45,692 bases of DNA, taken from positions 1 through 45,692 of the forward strand of contig MKUN01000047.1 of the NCBI GenBank assembly GCA_001897835.1, in the 5' to 3' direction. The translations under genes and the position numbers were made by a program. Shown piece after piece: positions 38,401 through 44,381 of the stretch. Every line of letters starts with the position of its first letter. Within the stretch, counting starts at the first letter, position 1. The notes beneath the pieces are model-generated. The model was not told the origin of the DNA. It saw nothing but the letters and a program-made list of their open reading frames with translations, and did not search any database. This DNA comes from Bacteroidetes bacterium 46-16. GTDB lineage: Bacteria; Bacteroidota; Bacteroidia; Chitinophagales; Chitinophagaceae.

Positions 38401-39286
38401 GACCATCATGGGTATCAGCTCAGTTACCGATAGCCTCGTACTGAATAAAGGTTACCTGATAATTGGTAATAACGACCTCACTGTTACTACATCGGCAGCT
38501 ATATACGGCGGTGATTCTACATCATTCATCGTAACAAATGGTACCGGTATGGTGATAGGTGTGAATATAGGCGTGGGTGGTAAGACAGGTAATATTAAAT
38601 TCCCTGTAGGTGCAACCCGCACATCTTACACTCCGCTCACAATGGCTAACAATGGTGTTGCTGATGCCTTCAGTGTACAGGTTTACGACAACATCTTCGA
38701 GTTCTACACCAACGATATCCCGACCAGCCTTGCATTGACTAACAATGCTGTTGGCAAAACATGGATCGTTCAGGAAGGAACACTGGGTGGCTCTAACGTA
38801 TCACTCACACTGCAGTGGAATGTTTATGACGAACTGCCTGGTTTCGACAGGAATGCTTGCTACGTTTCGCATTACATCGATCCGGTATGGCATCCTGGTA
38901 CTACAGGTCCGGCATTCGGTTCTGGTCCGTTCAACTCGGCGCTCGCTGGTATCACTTCATTCTCACCATTCGGTGTGGCAAGTGCAGGCAGCCCGCTTAC
39001 AGTTAACAACACTACGAACAGCGGCAACGACATCGTACTCTTCCCGAACCCTGTTACAGGTTCTGAAATGTTCGTGAAGTTTGCAAATGCACCGAAGGGT
39101 GATATGTCTGTCCGCATCATCGACATGCTTGGTAAGGTCGTAGGTATCTATAATGTTGATGCAATGCAGTTCAAGGGCGGCGTAATACCGGTTAAGGTTA
39201 GCGATCTTGCTCAAGGCGACTACATGCTGCAAATGACAGATAAGAATAACAAGCCTTTGCAGACCATCAAGTTCACCAAACAATAA
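29465..39286 (+). CDS. Giant T9SS-secreted repeat protein (28 Ig/PKD-like repeats), probable adhesin
   Basis: The 3273-residue protein begins MKRTVTRFLWVVSILAMLPG, a signal peptide; the ATG at 29465 is used instead of an upstream in-frame start at 29426 that would add 13 residues. A cadherin-like domain follows (about 25-128), then 28 tandem repeats of about 87 residues, with VCQGQTGVVYTVPND, WTYSGTGATI, ATSGTLSVTATNACGTS and AITVNPLP as landmarks. Three Ig-like domains (YQWQVDDGTGW) come next, then WSNPGNWSCNVLPNASTDV and a beta-rich region. The protein ends in a T9SS type A signal (LFPNPVTG, DMLGKVVGIY, IKFTKQ). Every repeat has two cysteines. It probably forms a long surface filament or adhesin. 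Confidence 0.92.
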   Translation: MKRTVTRFLWVVSILAMLPGFALALPTFTAGNTASFTICQNASAVSLDAYLAVDDNTPGTLTWSVNSGPAHGTLNGFSQTQPSGGFGITPAGTSYTPTVGYSGSDNFIIRVVDDLGNIINKSFTVTITPLPAQPGNFVTATTSVCAGQNNVTFTVPSDPNITSYTWGYSGNGGNIAAAGNTANISFAANATSGTVSVFASNACGTSVARTIAVTVNTTPAQPSVITGNTTVCQGATGVSYSVTNDPNATSYTWQYTGAGGTINGSGNAITINFSNTATSGTLSVTATNSCGTSTQRTLAITVNSLPTTPASFTASTATVCQGATNVVYTVPNDPTATAYNWVYTGGGTTITNAGNSAYLNFGASATSGVLSVSITNACGTSSTLSMPITVNATPSQPGSFTTFSTTVCAGQSNVQYSVPNVAGVTYTWAYSGNGGNITAAGNTAYISFSASATSGVVSVTASNACGTSTAQAVAVTVNNAPAQPGNFTASSPTVCQGQTGVVYTVPNDPNATSYTWSYSGTGYNINGSGNSITMDFTNTATAGTLSVTATNACGTSTARTINITVNSLPTQPSAVTGSATVCQGQTGVSYSVTNVAGNTYNWSYSGAGGSINGVGSSITMDFSNTATSGTLSVYTTNACGTSATTVFNITVNPLPAQPGNFTASTATVCQGQTGVVYTVPNVAGVTYAWNYTGSGGTINGTGNSITMNFSNTATSGTLSVTATNACGTSTARSIAITVNPLPTQPANFSVFTTPVCQGQTGVAYAVPNDPTVTYTWTYSGAGGTINGTGNSVTMDFSNTATSGTLSVTATNACGTSAARTLAITVNALPAQPGVITGTTPVCQGQTGVAYTVTNDPTVTYTWTYSGAGGTINGTGNSITMNFSNTATSGTLSVTATNACGTSTARTFAITVNPLPSQPANFTVFSTSVCQGQSGVVYTVPNDPTVTTYNWTYSGNGGSITGSGNSITMAFSATATSGTLSVTATNACGTSIARTIAITVNTIPAQPLAFTQGLTTVCQGQTGVIYTVPNDPNATSYNWVYSGLGATITGTGNSVSVDFSNTATSGTMSVSAVNACGSSIAQTLAITVTPIPAQPGNFTVSSSTVCQGQTGVVYTVPNDPTVTSYTWNYTGTGGTINGTGNSITMNFSNTATSGTLSVTGTNACGTSIARTINITVNGVPAQPSNFTVSSATVCQGQSGVVYTVPLDPSATSYTWTYTGTGANISGTSNSVVVDFSNTATSGTLSAVANNACGSSLPRSINITVNSLPAAPASFTISSDTVCQGQNNVVFAVPFDPAVSYTWSYSGFGATIITANNTASISFSATATSGTVNVYTTNACGNSTVLSKIVTVKPLPAQPAAFITSTASVCQGQTNVTYTVPNDPTVTYVWSYTGSGATINGTGNSVLVDFSATATSGVLNVTATNSCGTSSPRSINITVTPLPNQPANFTTFTATVCQGQNNVTYTVPNDPTVTYTWTYSGAGATITGTGNSVIINFANNATSGTLSVTATNACGTSVARTINITVNPLPNQPANFTTFSATVCQGQNNVAYAVPNDPTVTYNWTYSGTGATISPYGDSVSINFSNTATNGTLSVTATNACGTSAARTLLITVNPLPAQPGAFTTSSPTVCQGQNGVVYAVPFDPTVTYTWTYSGTGATINGTSNTVTIDFSTTATSGTLVVTANNGCGASTPRTLAITVNPLPAQPLAFTTSSDTVCQGQTGVIYTVPLDVTATSYTWQFSGTGATITGTTNSVLVDFSNTATSGTLRVWANNACGASATPRTINVFVRPLPLQPAAFTTSSPTVCQGQNNVTYVVPAVANATSYTWTYSGTGATITPFGDSAIINFANTATSGTLSVTATNICGTSPARTLAITVNPLPNQPAAFTASTATVCQNTNGVVYTVPNDPTVTYNWAYSGTGVTINGTGNSVTVDYGFTATSGTLSVTATNACGTSIARTIAVTVNPLPATPGVFTAFTNPVCQGQTNVVYTVPNDPTATSYTWTYSGLGATITGTTNSVSIDFSASATSGTLTVVANNACGSSPTPETLAITVKPLPAQPSPFTAATTTVCQGDDSVFYAVNNDTSVSYIWSYTGAGATILNANLAGTYINFANNATSGTLSVSAVNSCGLSVARTVNITVNPLPNQPMFFTTFSATVCQGQNGVVYTVPNDPTVTYAWTYTGTGATITPTGNTATVDFSATATSGSIQVTASNSCGTSAPTSVAVTVNPLPNQPGAFTTFTNPVCQGQSGVSYAVPFDPTVTYTWTYTGTGTTMTTYGDSVVIDFGVTATSGDLNVTATNACGTSIARTMTIIVDPLPAQPGLFTASQASVCQGQTGVVYTVPNNPLVTYNWTYTGTGVTINGTGNSVTLDFSNTATSGTLSVTATNNCGTSVARLMGITVNPLPAQPAAFTVFDASPCQGQNNVVYTVPNDPSVTYTWTYSGFGATINGGGNSVTIDFSTTATSGTLSVTATNGCGTSAARTLDINVRLLPNQPNGFTVFSDTVCRGQTGVVYTVPLDTAVTTYNWSYTGTGATINASGNTATVDFSATATSGMLQVTATNSCGTSAPRSIAITVNIPPSITTEPVDRTICQGSNTTFDVVATGTNITYQWQVNDGTGWTNLSNTAPYGGVTTNSLSITTATYLMNGYLYRVIVSGACNPPDTSNVATLTVNTAPTLVSQSPSVTVCEGDNALFSITATGSGLNYQWQVDDGTGFVNVPAAAPYSGGTTATLTITGATAAMDGYQYRVIVTGTCAPVATSGTVTLNVNTLPVVVTDPVDATACAGSSATFSVGATGTGITYQWQVDDGTGWVNLTDNATYSGSTTTSLTVSGLTFAMDGYQYRVIVSGTCPPPATSAAATLTVSTTASWTGVISTAWSNPGNWSCNVLPNASTDVFIPTTAPNMPLVDIPDAICNNLSIDPAASVAFTGVGNILELKGSVTNNGTFDPSLGEVVLSGDVNQFVPGAVYQSLRLDGEFDKTIMGISSVTDSLVLNKGYLIIGNNDLTVTTSAAIYGGDSTSFIVTNGTGMVIGVNIGVGGKTGNIKFPVGATRTSYTPLTMANNGVADAFSVQVYDNIFEFYTNDIPTSLALTNNAVGKTWIVQEGTLGGSNVSLTLQWNVYDELPGFDRNACYVSHYIDPVWHPGTTGPAFGSGPFNSALAGITSFSPFGVASAGSPLTVNNTTNSGNDIVLFPNPVTGSEMFVKFANAPKGDMSVRIIDMLGKVVGIYNVDAMQFKGGVIPVKVSDLAQGDYMLQMTDKNNKPLQTIKFTKQ
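29849..37192 (+). repeat. 28 tandem coding repeats, average 262 bp
   Basis: The in-frame units begin at PLPAQPG-type sequence and run to ITVN. The 7344 bases hold 28 units, on average 262 bp, with lengths of 86-89 residues. Units 7-9 are almost identical at the base level over long stretches, while early units (1-4) are more divergent. Nearly all units carry CQG; exceptions are CAG in units 1 and 4, CQN in unit 21 and CRG in unit 28. Confidence 0.92.
37193..38056 (+). repeat. Three tandem Ig-like modules of 96 residues
   Basis: The 864 bases divide into three units of about 288 bp. Each has YQWQVxDGTGW, an SITTATxxMxGYxYRVIVSG segment and one Cys near each end. They follow the 28-repeat block and precede the C-terminal region of the giant protein. 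Confidence 0.85.
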
Positions 39287-39309
39287 ACTATTAAGGTTTA
39301 CATATTAAT

Positions 39310-39337
39310 AAACGGCGCAGTATCTACTGCGCCGTTT
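39310..39337 (+). terminator. Terminator of the giant repeat-protein gene
   Basis: AAACGGCGCAGTA (39310-39322) pairs with TACTGCGCCGTTT (39325-39337) in a perfect, very GC-rich stem, 23 bases after the stop at 39286. Only a short pyrimidine tract follows. Confidence 0.8.
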
Positions 39338-39392
39338 CGCTTTCCTGGTCCCCGGTAAGTCTGGTTACGGTGCTTCCCCCTTGTACAAAAAC

Positions 39393-39422
39393 AATAAAGA
39401 CAGGCTGTAGCCTGTCTTTATT
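39393..39422 (-). terminator. Terminator of the bacilliredoxin gene
   Basis: AATAAAGACAGGC (39393-39405) pairs perfectly with GCCTGTCTTTATT (39410-39422) around a TGTA loop. It lies 41 bases past the bacilliredoxin stop at 39464 on the minus strand, with a U-rich end and A-rich flank. Confidence 0.8.
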
Positions 39423-39463
39423 ATAATATGCATAGGTCCTTTACTGACCCTTTTCGATCTTAC

Positions 39464-39877
39464 TTAACAATAGGTCTCAAAAGCCTGCAGCAGGTTTGCT
39501 GCGATCATTTGGGCCGGGCGGCCTTCTATCATATGGCGCTCTACCATATGTACTACTTTGCCGTCCTTCAACAGGGCTATCGCTGGTGAAGACGGAGGGT
39601 AAGGGAGCAGGTAGTTCCTGGCTTGTTTTACCGCATCCACATCGTAACCGGCAAAGGTGGTAACGATATGGTCGGGCTTCTTGGTAGCATTGGCTACAGC
39701 CATTACTACGCCGGGCCTGGCGGTACCGGCGGCACAGCCGCATACAGAATTTATGAAAAGAAGGGTAGTGCCCTCTGCTTTCATGGCCTCGTCTACATCG
39801 GCAGTATTTAATAATTCTTTAAATCCGTGGCTGGTAACTTCAGCCTTCATCGGGGCTACTATTTCTAAAGGATACAT
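39464..39877 (-). CDS. BrxA/BrxB family bacilliredoxin
   Basis: The 137-residue protein has the family signature MYPLEIVAPM at the start and NSVCGCAAG with C46-G47-C48, the redox motif of the YphP/YqiW bacilliredoxins. The typical PGVVMAV, HIVTTFAGYD and SPAIALLKDGKVVHMVERHMIEG regions follow. Bacilliredoxins reduce mixed disulfides formed between proteins and bacillithiol, and bacillithiol is made in many Bacteroidota. The last residue is a third cysteine (C137). It is a stand-alone minus-strand gene with its own promoter and terminator. Confidence 0.93.
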   Translation of the reverse strand: MYPLEIVAPMKAEVTSHGFKELLNTADVDEAMKAEGTTLLFINSVCGCAAGTARPGVVMAVANATKKPDHIVTTFAGYDVDAVKQARNYLLPYPPSSPAIALLKDGKVVHMVERHMIEGRPAQMIAANLLQAFETYC

Positions 39878-39897
39878 CTTACAACTTGTTTTGCCTG

Positions 39898-39930
39898 CAA
39901 ATTTACGTCATCTTCATGTCAATTGAACAA
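39898..39930 (-). promoter_or_regulatory. Putative promoter of the bacilliredoxin gene
   Basis: On the minus strand TTG (39930-39928) is followed by 22 bases and TAAATTTG (39905-39898), a full match to TAnnTTTG. The start of transcription would be close to 39891, giving a leader of about 14 bases. Confidence 0.5.
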
Positions 39931-40009
39931 TATACAGATAAGTAAAATCAATCTTATCCGAAAAGAGTATAATTTTATTACTTTATCACCGCTTTATAAT
40001 TTTTTATCG

Positions 40010-41788
40010 ATGAAAAAGATACCGCTGATCATTGCTGCACTACTGCTGTTCGGAGCCTGTAATAATGAACCGGGTAAAAGTACAACAGGGAACGATAGCC
40101 AGGCATTTACCCGCCTGCTTGATAACTATTGGCAGGAGCGTATGCAGCTCTTCCCCCTCGAAGCTACTGCTAATGGTGATTACCGTTACAATGATAAGCT
40201 CACCATCACAATAGCGCAGTCCTTTCGTGATAGCACTCAAAGGTTTTATCAGAAGTACCTCGATGCATTACATAAGCTCGATAGTGCTTCCTTAAGCCCC
40301 GAAGAGCAACTTAGTTATGGCTTGTTTAGTTATGAGATGAATATGAATCTCGAGGGCCTTAAATACCCCACACATTATATGCCCATCAACCAGTTCTGGT
40401 CCTTCACGCTCGATCTGCCACAACTGGGTTCGGGGCAGGGCAACCAGCCATTTAAAACAGTGAAGGATTACGATGACTTCTTAAAGCGCCTTTCTGTATT
40501 TCCTGCATGGACGGATACGGCTATCTTTAACATGAGGAAAGGTATGGCCGAAGGCTGGGTATTGCCTCAAAAGCTTGTGGTCAAAATACTGCCCCAGCTA
40601 AAAGCAATAGTCGTAAAAGACGCAGTACAAAGCATCTTCTATGCACCGGTGAAGAATATGCCCGATAGCTTCCCTGCAGGCGATAAACAACGCCTTACCG
40701 CTGCTTATACTGCTGCAATAGATAGCATCATCGTCCCCAATTATGCCCGCCTGCACAATTTTTTCGAAAAGGAGTATTTACCCAAAGCGCGCAGCACAAG
40801 CGGCATAAGTGCCATCCCGGGGGGGGCTGACTACTACAAATATTGTATCCGTTATTGGACCACTACATCGCTTAGTCCCGATAGTATATACCAATTGGGC
40901 TTGAATGAAGTGGAGCGCATTACCTCCGAAATGAATAAGGTAAAAGACGGGACAGGTTTTAAAGGTGACATGAAAGCCTTTTTCGAATACCTCAATAAAG
41001 ACAGCCGCTTCTATCCCTTCACCGCTGATAAACAGGTTTTAGATAGCTTTTGGAATATAAAGAAACAGGAAGATCCGCAATTGAAACGCTTATTTGCACA
41101 TGTACCTAAATCGCCCTTCACCATCAGGCAGACCGAAGCATTCCGGGCCGCATCTGCAAGTGCGGAATATAACCCGCCCTCCGAAGATGGCTCACGCCCC
41201 GGTATTTTTTATGTCCCTATACTCGACCCTAAAAAATTTAACGCAGTTGGCATGGAGACCCTCTTCCTGCATGAGGCCATCCCCGGCCATCACTACCAGA
41301 TAGCCACACAGCAGGAAAATACGAACATCCCGAAATTCCGCCGCTTCCTATGGTATGGGGCCTATGGCGAGGGCTGGGCCCTTTATTCCGAATCGCTTGG
41401 TAAAGAACTAGGCCTCTACCGGAATCCCTACCAATACTTTGGCCACCTCAGCGATGCCATACACAGGGCCATACGCCTTGTAGTGGATGTAGGCATGCAC
41501 TATAAAGGCATGACGCGCGAAGAGGCTATTAAGTACATGATGGACCACGAGCGTGCTACTGAAGCCGAAGCTACTGCCGAGATAGAACGTTACATGGCCA
41601 TCCCCGGCCAGGCGCTTTCATACAAGATCGGTGGGCTCACCATCAGGGCCGAGCGTACCAAATACGAACAGCAACTGGGTGATAAATTCAATATCGCTTC
41701 TTTCCACGATGAGGTATTGAACGATGGCTGCCTGCCATTGCAGGTATTACAGGATAAACTGGCACGGTGGGCTAAAAAACAGCAATAA
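40010..41788 (+). CDS. DUF885 family lipoprotein metallopeptidase
   Basis: The 592-residue protein has a lipoprotein signal ending at C17 (LLLFGAC). The DUF885 signature is present: HEAIPGHHYQ at 421-430, an HExxH-like zinc motif, followed by GEGWALYSESLGKELGLY (about 453-470), which supplies a third metal ligand. The family belongs to the M32/M2-like zinc peptidases of uncertain substrate. The ATG at 40010 was chosen over an earlier in-frame start at 39923 since it gives a proper lipoprotein signal. A run of eight G bases at 40819-40826 lies in frame near residue 270. Its stop overlaps the next start by one base, so it is coupled to formimidoylglutamase. Confidence 0.87.
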   Translation: MKKIPLIIAALLLFGACNNEPGKSTTGNDSQAFTRLLDNYWQERMQLFPLEATANGDYRYNDKLTITIAQSFRDSTQRFYQKYLDALHKLDSASLSPEEQLSYGLFSYEMNMNLEGLKYPTHYMPINQFWSFTLDLPQLGSGQGNQPFKTVKDYDDFLKRLSVFPAWTDTAIFNMRKGMAEGWVLPQKLVVKILPQLKAIVVKDAVQSIFYAPVKNMPDSFPAGDKQRLTAAYTAAIDSIIVPNYARLHNFFEKEYLPKARSTSGISAIPGGADYYKYCIRYWTTTSLSPDSIYQLGLNEVERITSEMNKVKDGTGFKGDMKAFFEYLNKDSRFYPFTADKQVLDSFWNIKKQEDPQLKRLFAHVPKSPFTIRQTEAFRAASASAEYNPPSEDGSRPGIFYVPILDPKKFNAVGMETLFLHEAIPGHHYQIATQQENTNIPKFRRFLWYGAYGEGWALYSESLGKELGLYRNPYQYFGHLSDAIHRAIRLVVDVGMHYKGMTREEAIKYMMDHERATEAEATAEIERYMAIPGQALSYKIGGLTIRAERTKYEQQLGDKFNIASFHDEVLNDGCLPLQVLQDKLARWAKKQQ

Positions 41789-42786
41789 TGATACACTTTC
41801 GAATAACGGGCAGGGCTTATATAGATGCACATACCAGCAAACGCCCCGGTGAGACCAAACTGGGCGAGAAAGTGGCTTGCGTACATAGTGATGATTGGGA
41901 AGCAGAGCTAAAACGTAGTGAGGCAAAATTTGTATTGCTGGGCATACCTGAAGATATTGGTGTGCGTGCCAACTACGGTGTAGGTGGTGCGCACACCCTA
42001 TGGGAGCCCGCACTAAAGACCCTGCTAAATGTACAGCATACCGATAAACTACAGGGCGATTCATTATTGGTCTTAGGGGCCTTCGATTTTCGTGAGCTTA
42101 TGCACGGTGCTGAGCATAAGGATGCAACGGAATTAAGAGCCCTTGTTGCACAGGTTGACGAAGCCGTTGCCCCGGTGATCAAAAAAATAGTGGCATGCGG
42201 GAAAATACCAGTAGTAATTGGGGGCGGGCACAATAATGCTTATCCTCTTTTGCAGGGCACCGCGGAGGTAAAGGGTGCCATAAACTGCATTAACCTGGAT
42301 GCCCATAGCGACTATCGAAAAATGGAAGGTCGTCATAGTGGTAATGGCTTTCGCTATGCAAAAGCTAAGGGTTTCCTCGACAGGTATGCCGTGATTGGCC
42401 TGCATGAGAATTATAATGCACAGGAGATCGTTACCGAGTTCGCTGCCGACCCGGCGCTGCATTGTTCCTTTTACGAAGACATTTTTATACACAACAAATT
42501 AAGCTACACACAAAGCATCCGCGATGCGATCGTACACACTTCAGCCAAACCAGTGGGTATCGAACTGGACCTTGACTGCATAGAGTACACCTTGTCTAGC
42601 GCAGCAACCCCCTGTGGTATTACTGCTTTACAGGCCCGGCAATACATAAATACCTGTGCTGGCTTTTGCGATGTCGCATACCTGCATATAGCAGAAGGCG
42701 CAACAAAATTGCGCAATGGTAAAGAAAGTAGCTATACTGCAAAGCTTATTACGTACCTCCTTACCGATTTCCTGAAAGCTGGTTAA
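41788..42786 (+). CDS. hutG: Formimidoylglutamase / arginase family hydrolase
   Basis: The 332-residue protein has the six manganese ligands of the arginase-ureohydrolase family: H148 (IGGGHNN), D171, H173 and D175 (NLDAHSDYR), D261 and D263 (ELDLDC). The GGGHNN and VGGAH sequences fit the formimidoylglutamase (HutG) branch, which converts N-formimidoyl-glutamate to glutamate and formamide in histidine breakdown. No hutH, hutU or hutI is in the window, so pathway membership is inferred. Translation is coupled to the upstream DUF885 peptidase (ATG overlaps its TAA by one base). Other ureohydrolase activities, such as agmatinase, cannot be excluded. Confidence 0.85.
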   Translation: MIHFRITGRAYIDAHTSKRPGETKLGEKVACVHSDDWEAELKRSEAKFVLLGIPEDIGVRANYGVGGAHTLWEPALKTLLNVQHTDKLQGDSLLVLGAFDFRELMHGAEHKDATELRALVAQVDEAVAPVIKKIVACGKIPVVIGGGHNNAYPLLQGTAEVKGAINCINLDAHSDYRKMEGRHSGNGFRYAKAKGFLDRYAVIGLHENYNAQEIVTEFAADPALHCSFYEDIFIHNKLSYTQSIRDAIVHTSAKPVGIELDLDCIEYTLSSAATPCGITALQARQYINTCAGFCDVAYLHIAEGATKLRNGKESSYTAKLITYLLTDFLKAG

Positions 42787-42861
42787 TGATCTGCAGTTTT
42801 TTTTACACCAGGCAGGTCTTGCAATATAATATTTATTACACATGTGTTTGTTTTAATAGGC

Positions 42862-42869
42862 TATATTTG
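42862..42869 (+). promoter_or_regulatory. Putative -7 element of the W/YD-repeat protein gene
   Basis: TATATTTG matches TAnnTTTG, 83 bases before the ATG at 42953. A TTTG at 42847-42850 lies only 11 bases upstream, too close for a standard -33 element, so this is tentative. Confidence 0.35.
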
Positions 42870-42952
42870 TGCGATATAAGCATTCTGATAATTGATTATA
42901 TTTACTGTAGCTATTATACATTTTTCACCATACTGCTCAAAATATAATTTCT

Positions 42953-44332
42953 ATGAAAAGGTTTGCCTTATTGCTTTGCATCTCATTGGCTGCACATATG
43001 TCTGTTGCACAAAACATCAATAAAATATTCAAAGAGGGAATTTTATTACATGGCCCCGATGTGCAACCGGTATCTAAAGCTACTTCAGGCACTGGCTCTC
43101 GGCTTGTGTCCTACGCTTATCTTGTGAATGATGCGGTCAGCTATGTTTATAGCGATTCATTCCATCTACAGTATTCTGGTACGCGCGGGGGCGACTTCAT
43201 TCATATCCCCATCAAATATGATACGGCCCTGGGAATGCATTATAACACAGCAACATCCTTGTGGGTAAACCAGGTACAATACACGCAGAATTTTGATGCT
43301 AATAATAATTTGACCGATCAGACGCAAAAGGTCTGGTATGCGGTCACAAGCATATGGGTCAATTATATGCACAATGTATATACTTACGATGCAGCAGGCA
43401 ATATGCTCACTAATATTAGCCAGCTATGGAATACACCGCTCGCAGCCTGGGATAATGATAATAAGAACAGCTACACTTATGATGCGAACAATAACCAAAT
43501 AACGAACACTTATCAGGCATGGAACACCGTAAACGCGGTTTGGGACAACAGCCAGAAAACGACAAATGTTTTTAATGCTGCCAATAAAATAACGGTATCT
43601 ATTTTCCAGCTATGGAACACCGCTATGGCAACATGGGATAATTCGGTAAGGCATACTTATACTTACGACGCCAATAACAATAAACTGACTGACCTCAACG
43701 AATCATGGAATGGAAGTACCAATATGTGGGATAAATATTCCCAGAAGCTGTATACCTATGGACCTTCGAATGAACTGTTGACGCAGGTAAACCAGGACTG
43801 GAACGGAAGCACATGGGATAATGTTAAAAAGTACAACTACAGTAATTTCTCAGGCATCAACCCGATGTTGGAGATCGATCAGAACTGGAACAGCAATACC
43901 TCCTCCTGGGATAATTTTGAGCGTTATCAGAATACCTACAATGCTTATGGCCAATACCTCGACCGTTACCAGGATAGCTGGAATGTAGGGGGCTTCTGGC
44001 AGCCGGTATCTGGCGATTTCGCTTACCGTTTTCATTACGAAGAATATAGCACCGATGTAAAGAATGTATCGGCTATCGGCGGCTCAGCAAATGTTTATCC
44101 CGTACCTGCCAGCGACAAACTGAACATCGACATTACCTGGGACGAACCGCAGGCATTTACAATAAACTTGTTTGATATCCAGGGCCGCATTAGTCGCTCA
44201 TGGCAGATGCCTTCGTCAAAAACATTTCATCACGCTATCCCTGTTGCAGAACTGCCTGCGGGCACTTATTTCCTCAGGATTGATGGGACCCAAGGCCATA
44301 TAGTAAAGCAATTGCTGATCTTTGCTAGATAA
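42953..44332 (+). CDS. T9SS type A secreted protein with eight W/YD-type repeats
   Basis: The 459-residue protein has a signal peptide ending SVAQ (20). From about residue 107 to 351 it carries eight units of about 31 residues that end in WDN or WVN and contain a YTYDANNN core: for example YTYDAAGNMLTNISQLWN and TPLAAWDN. The core resembles the YD repeats of RHS/teneurin proteins but the units also have two conserved tryptophans per repeat. The C-terminal 80 residues (VYPVPASDKLNID, LFDIQGRISRSW, LPAGTYFLRI) are a T9SS type A signal. No catalytic motif is seen; a surface-binding or structural role is likely. It follows hutG by 166 bases with its own -7-like box. Confidence 0.82.
   Translation: MKRFALLLCISLAAHMSVAQNINKIFKEGILLHGPDVQPVSKATSGTGSRLVSYAYLVNDAVSYVYSDSFHLQYSGTRGGDFIHIPIKYDTALGMHYNTATSLWVNQVQYTQNFDANNNLTDQTQKVWYAVTSIWVNYMHNVYTYDAAGNMLTNISQLWNTPLAAWDNDNKNSYTYDANNNQITNTYQAWNTVNAVWDNSQKTTNVFNAANKITVSIFQLWNTAMATWDNSVRHTYTYDANNNKLTDLNESWNGSTNMWDKYSQKLYTYGPSNELLTQVNQDWNGSTWDNVKKYNYSNFSGINPMLEIDQNWNSNTSSWDNFERYQNTYNAYGQYLDRYQDSWNVGGFWQPVSGDFAYRFHYEEYSTDVKNVSAIGGSANVYPVPASDKLNIDITWDEPQAFTINLFDIQGRISRSWQMPSSKTFHHAIPVAELPAGTYFLRIDGTQGHIVKQLLIFAR
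43271..44005 (+). repeat. Eight tandem coding repeats of about 31 residues
   Basis: The 735 bases (245 residues) hold eight units, on average 92 bp. Each unit has a Y-x-Y-D/N-A core, a following QxWN and a closing WDN. Units 6-8 are more divergent and the fourth lacks the YD core tyrosine. Confidence 0.8.
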
Positions 44333-44348
44333 ATAACAATGCATTGAT

Positions 44349-44381
44349 ATAAAAAGGCGGGAGTTCATCCCGCCTTTTTAT
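44349..44381. terminator. Bidirectional terminator overlapping the carbamoyltransferase stop codon
   Basis: ATAAAAAGGCGGGA pairs with TCCCGCCTTTTTAT around a GTTCA loop. It follows the repeat-protein stop at 44332. Its right arm contains the carbamoyltransferase stop (44378-44380), so on the minus strand the hairpin begins within the stop codon. Confidence 0.85.

Noticed and set aside
39923-40009. N-terminal extension of the DUF885 peptidase
   Set aside because: It puts 29 residues before a normal lipoprotein signal, so the start at 40010 was used.
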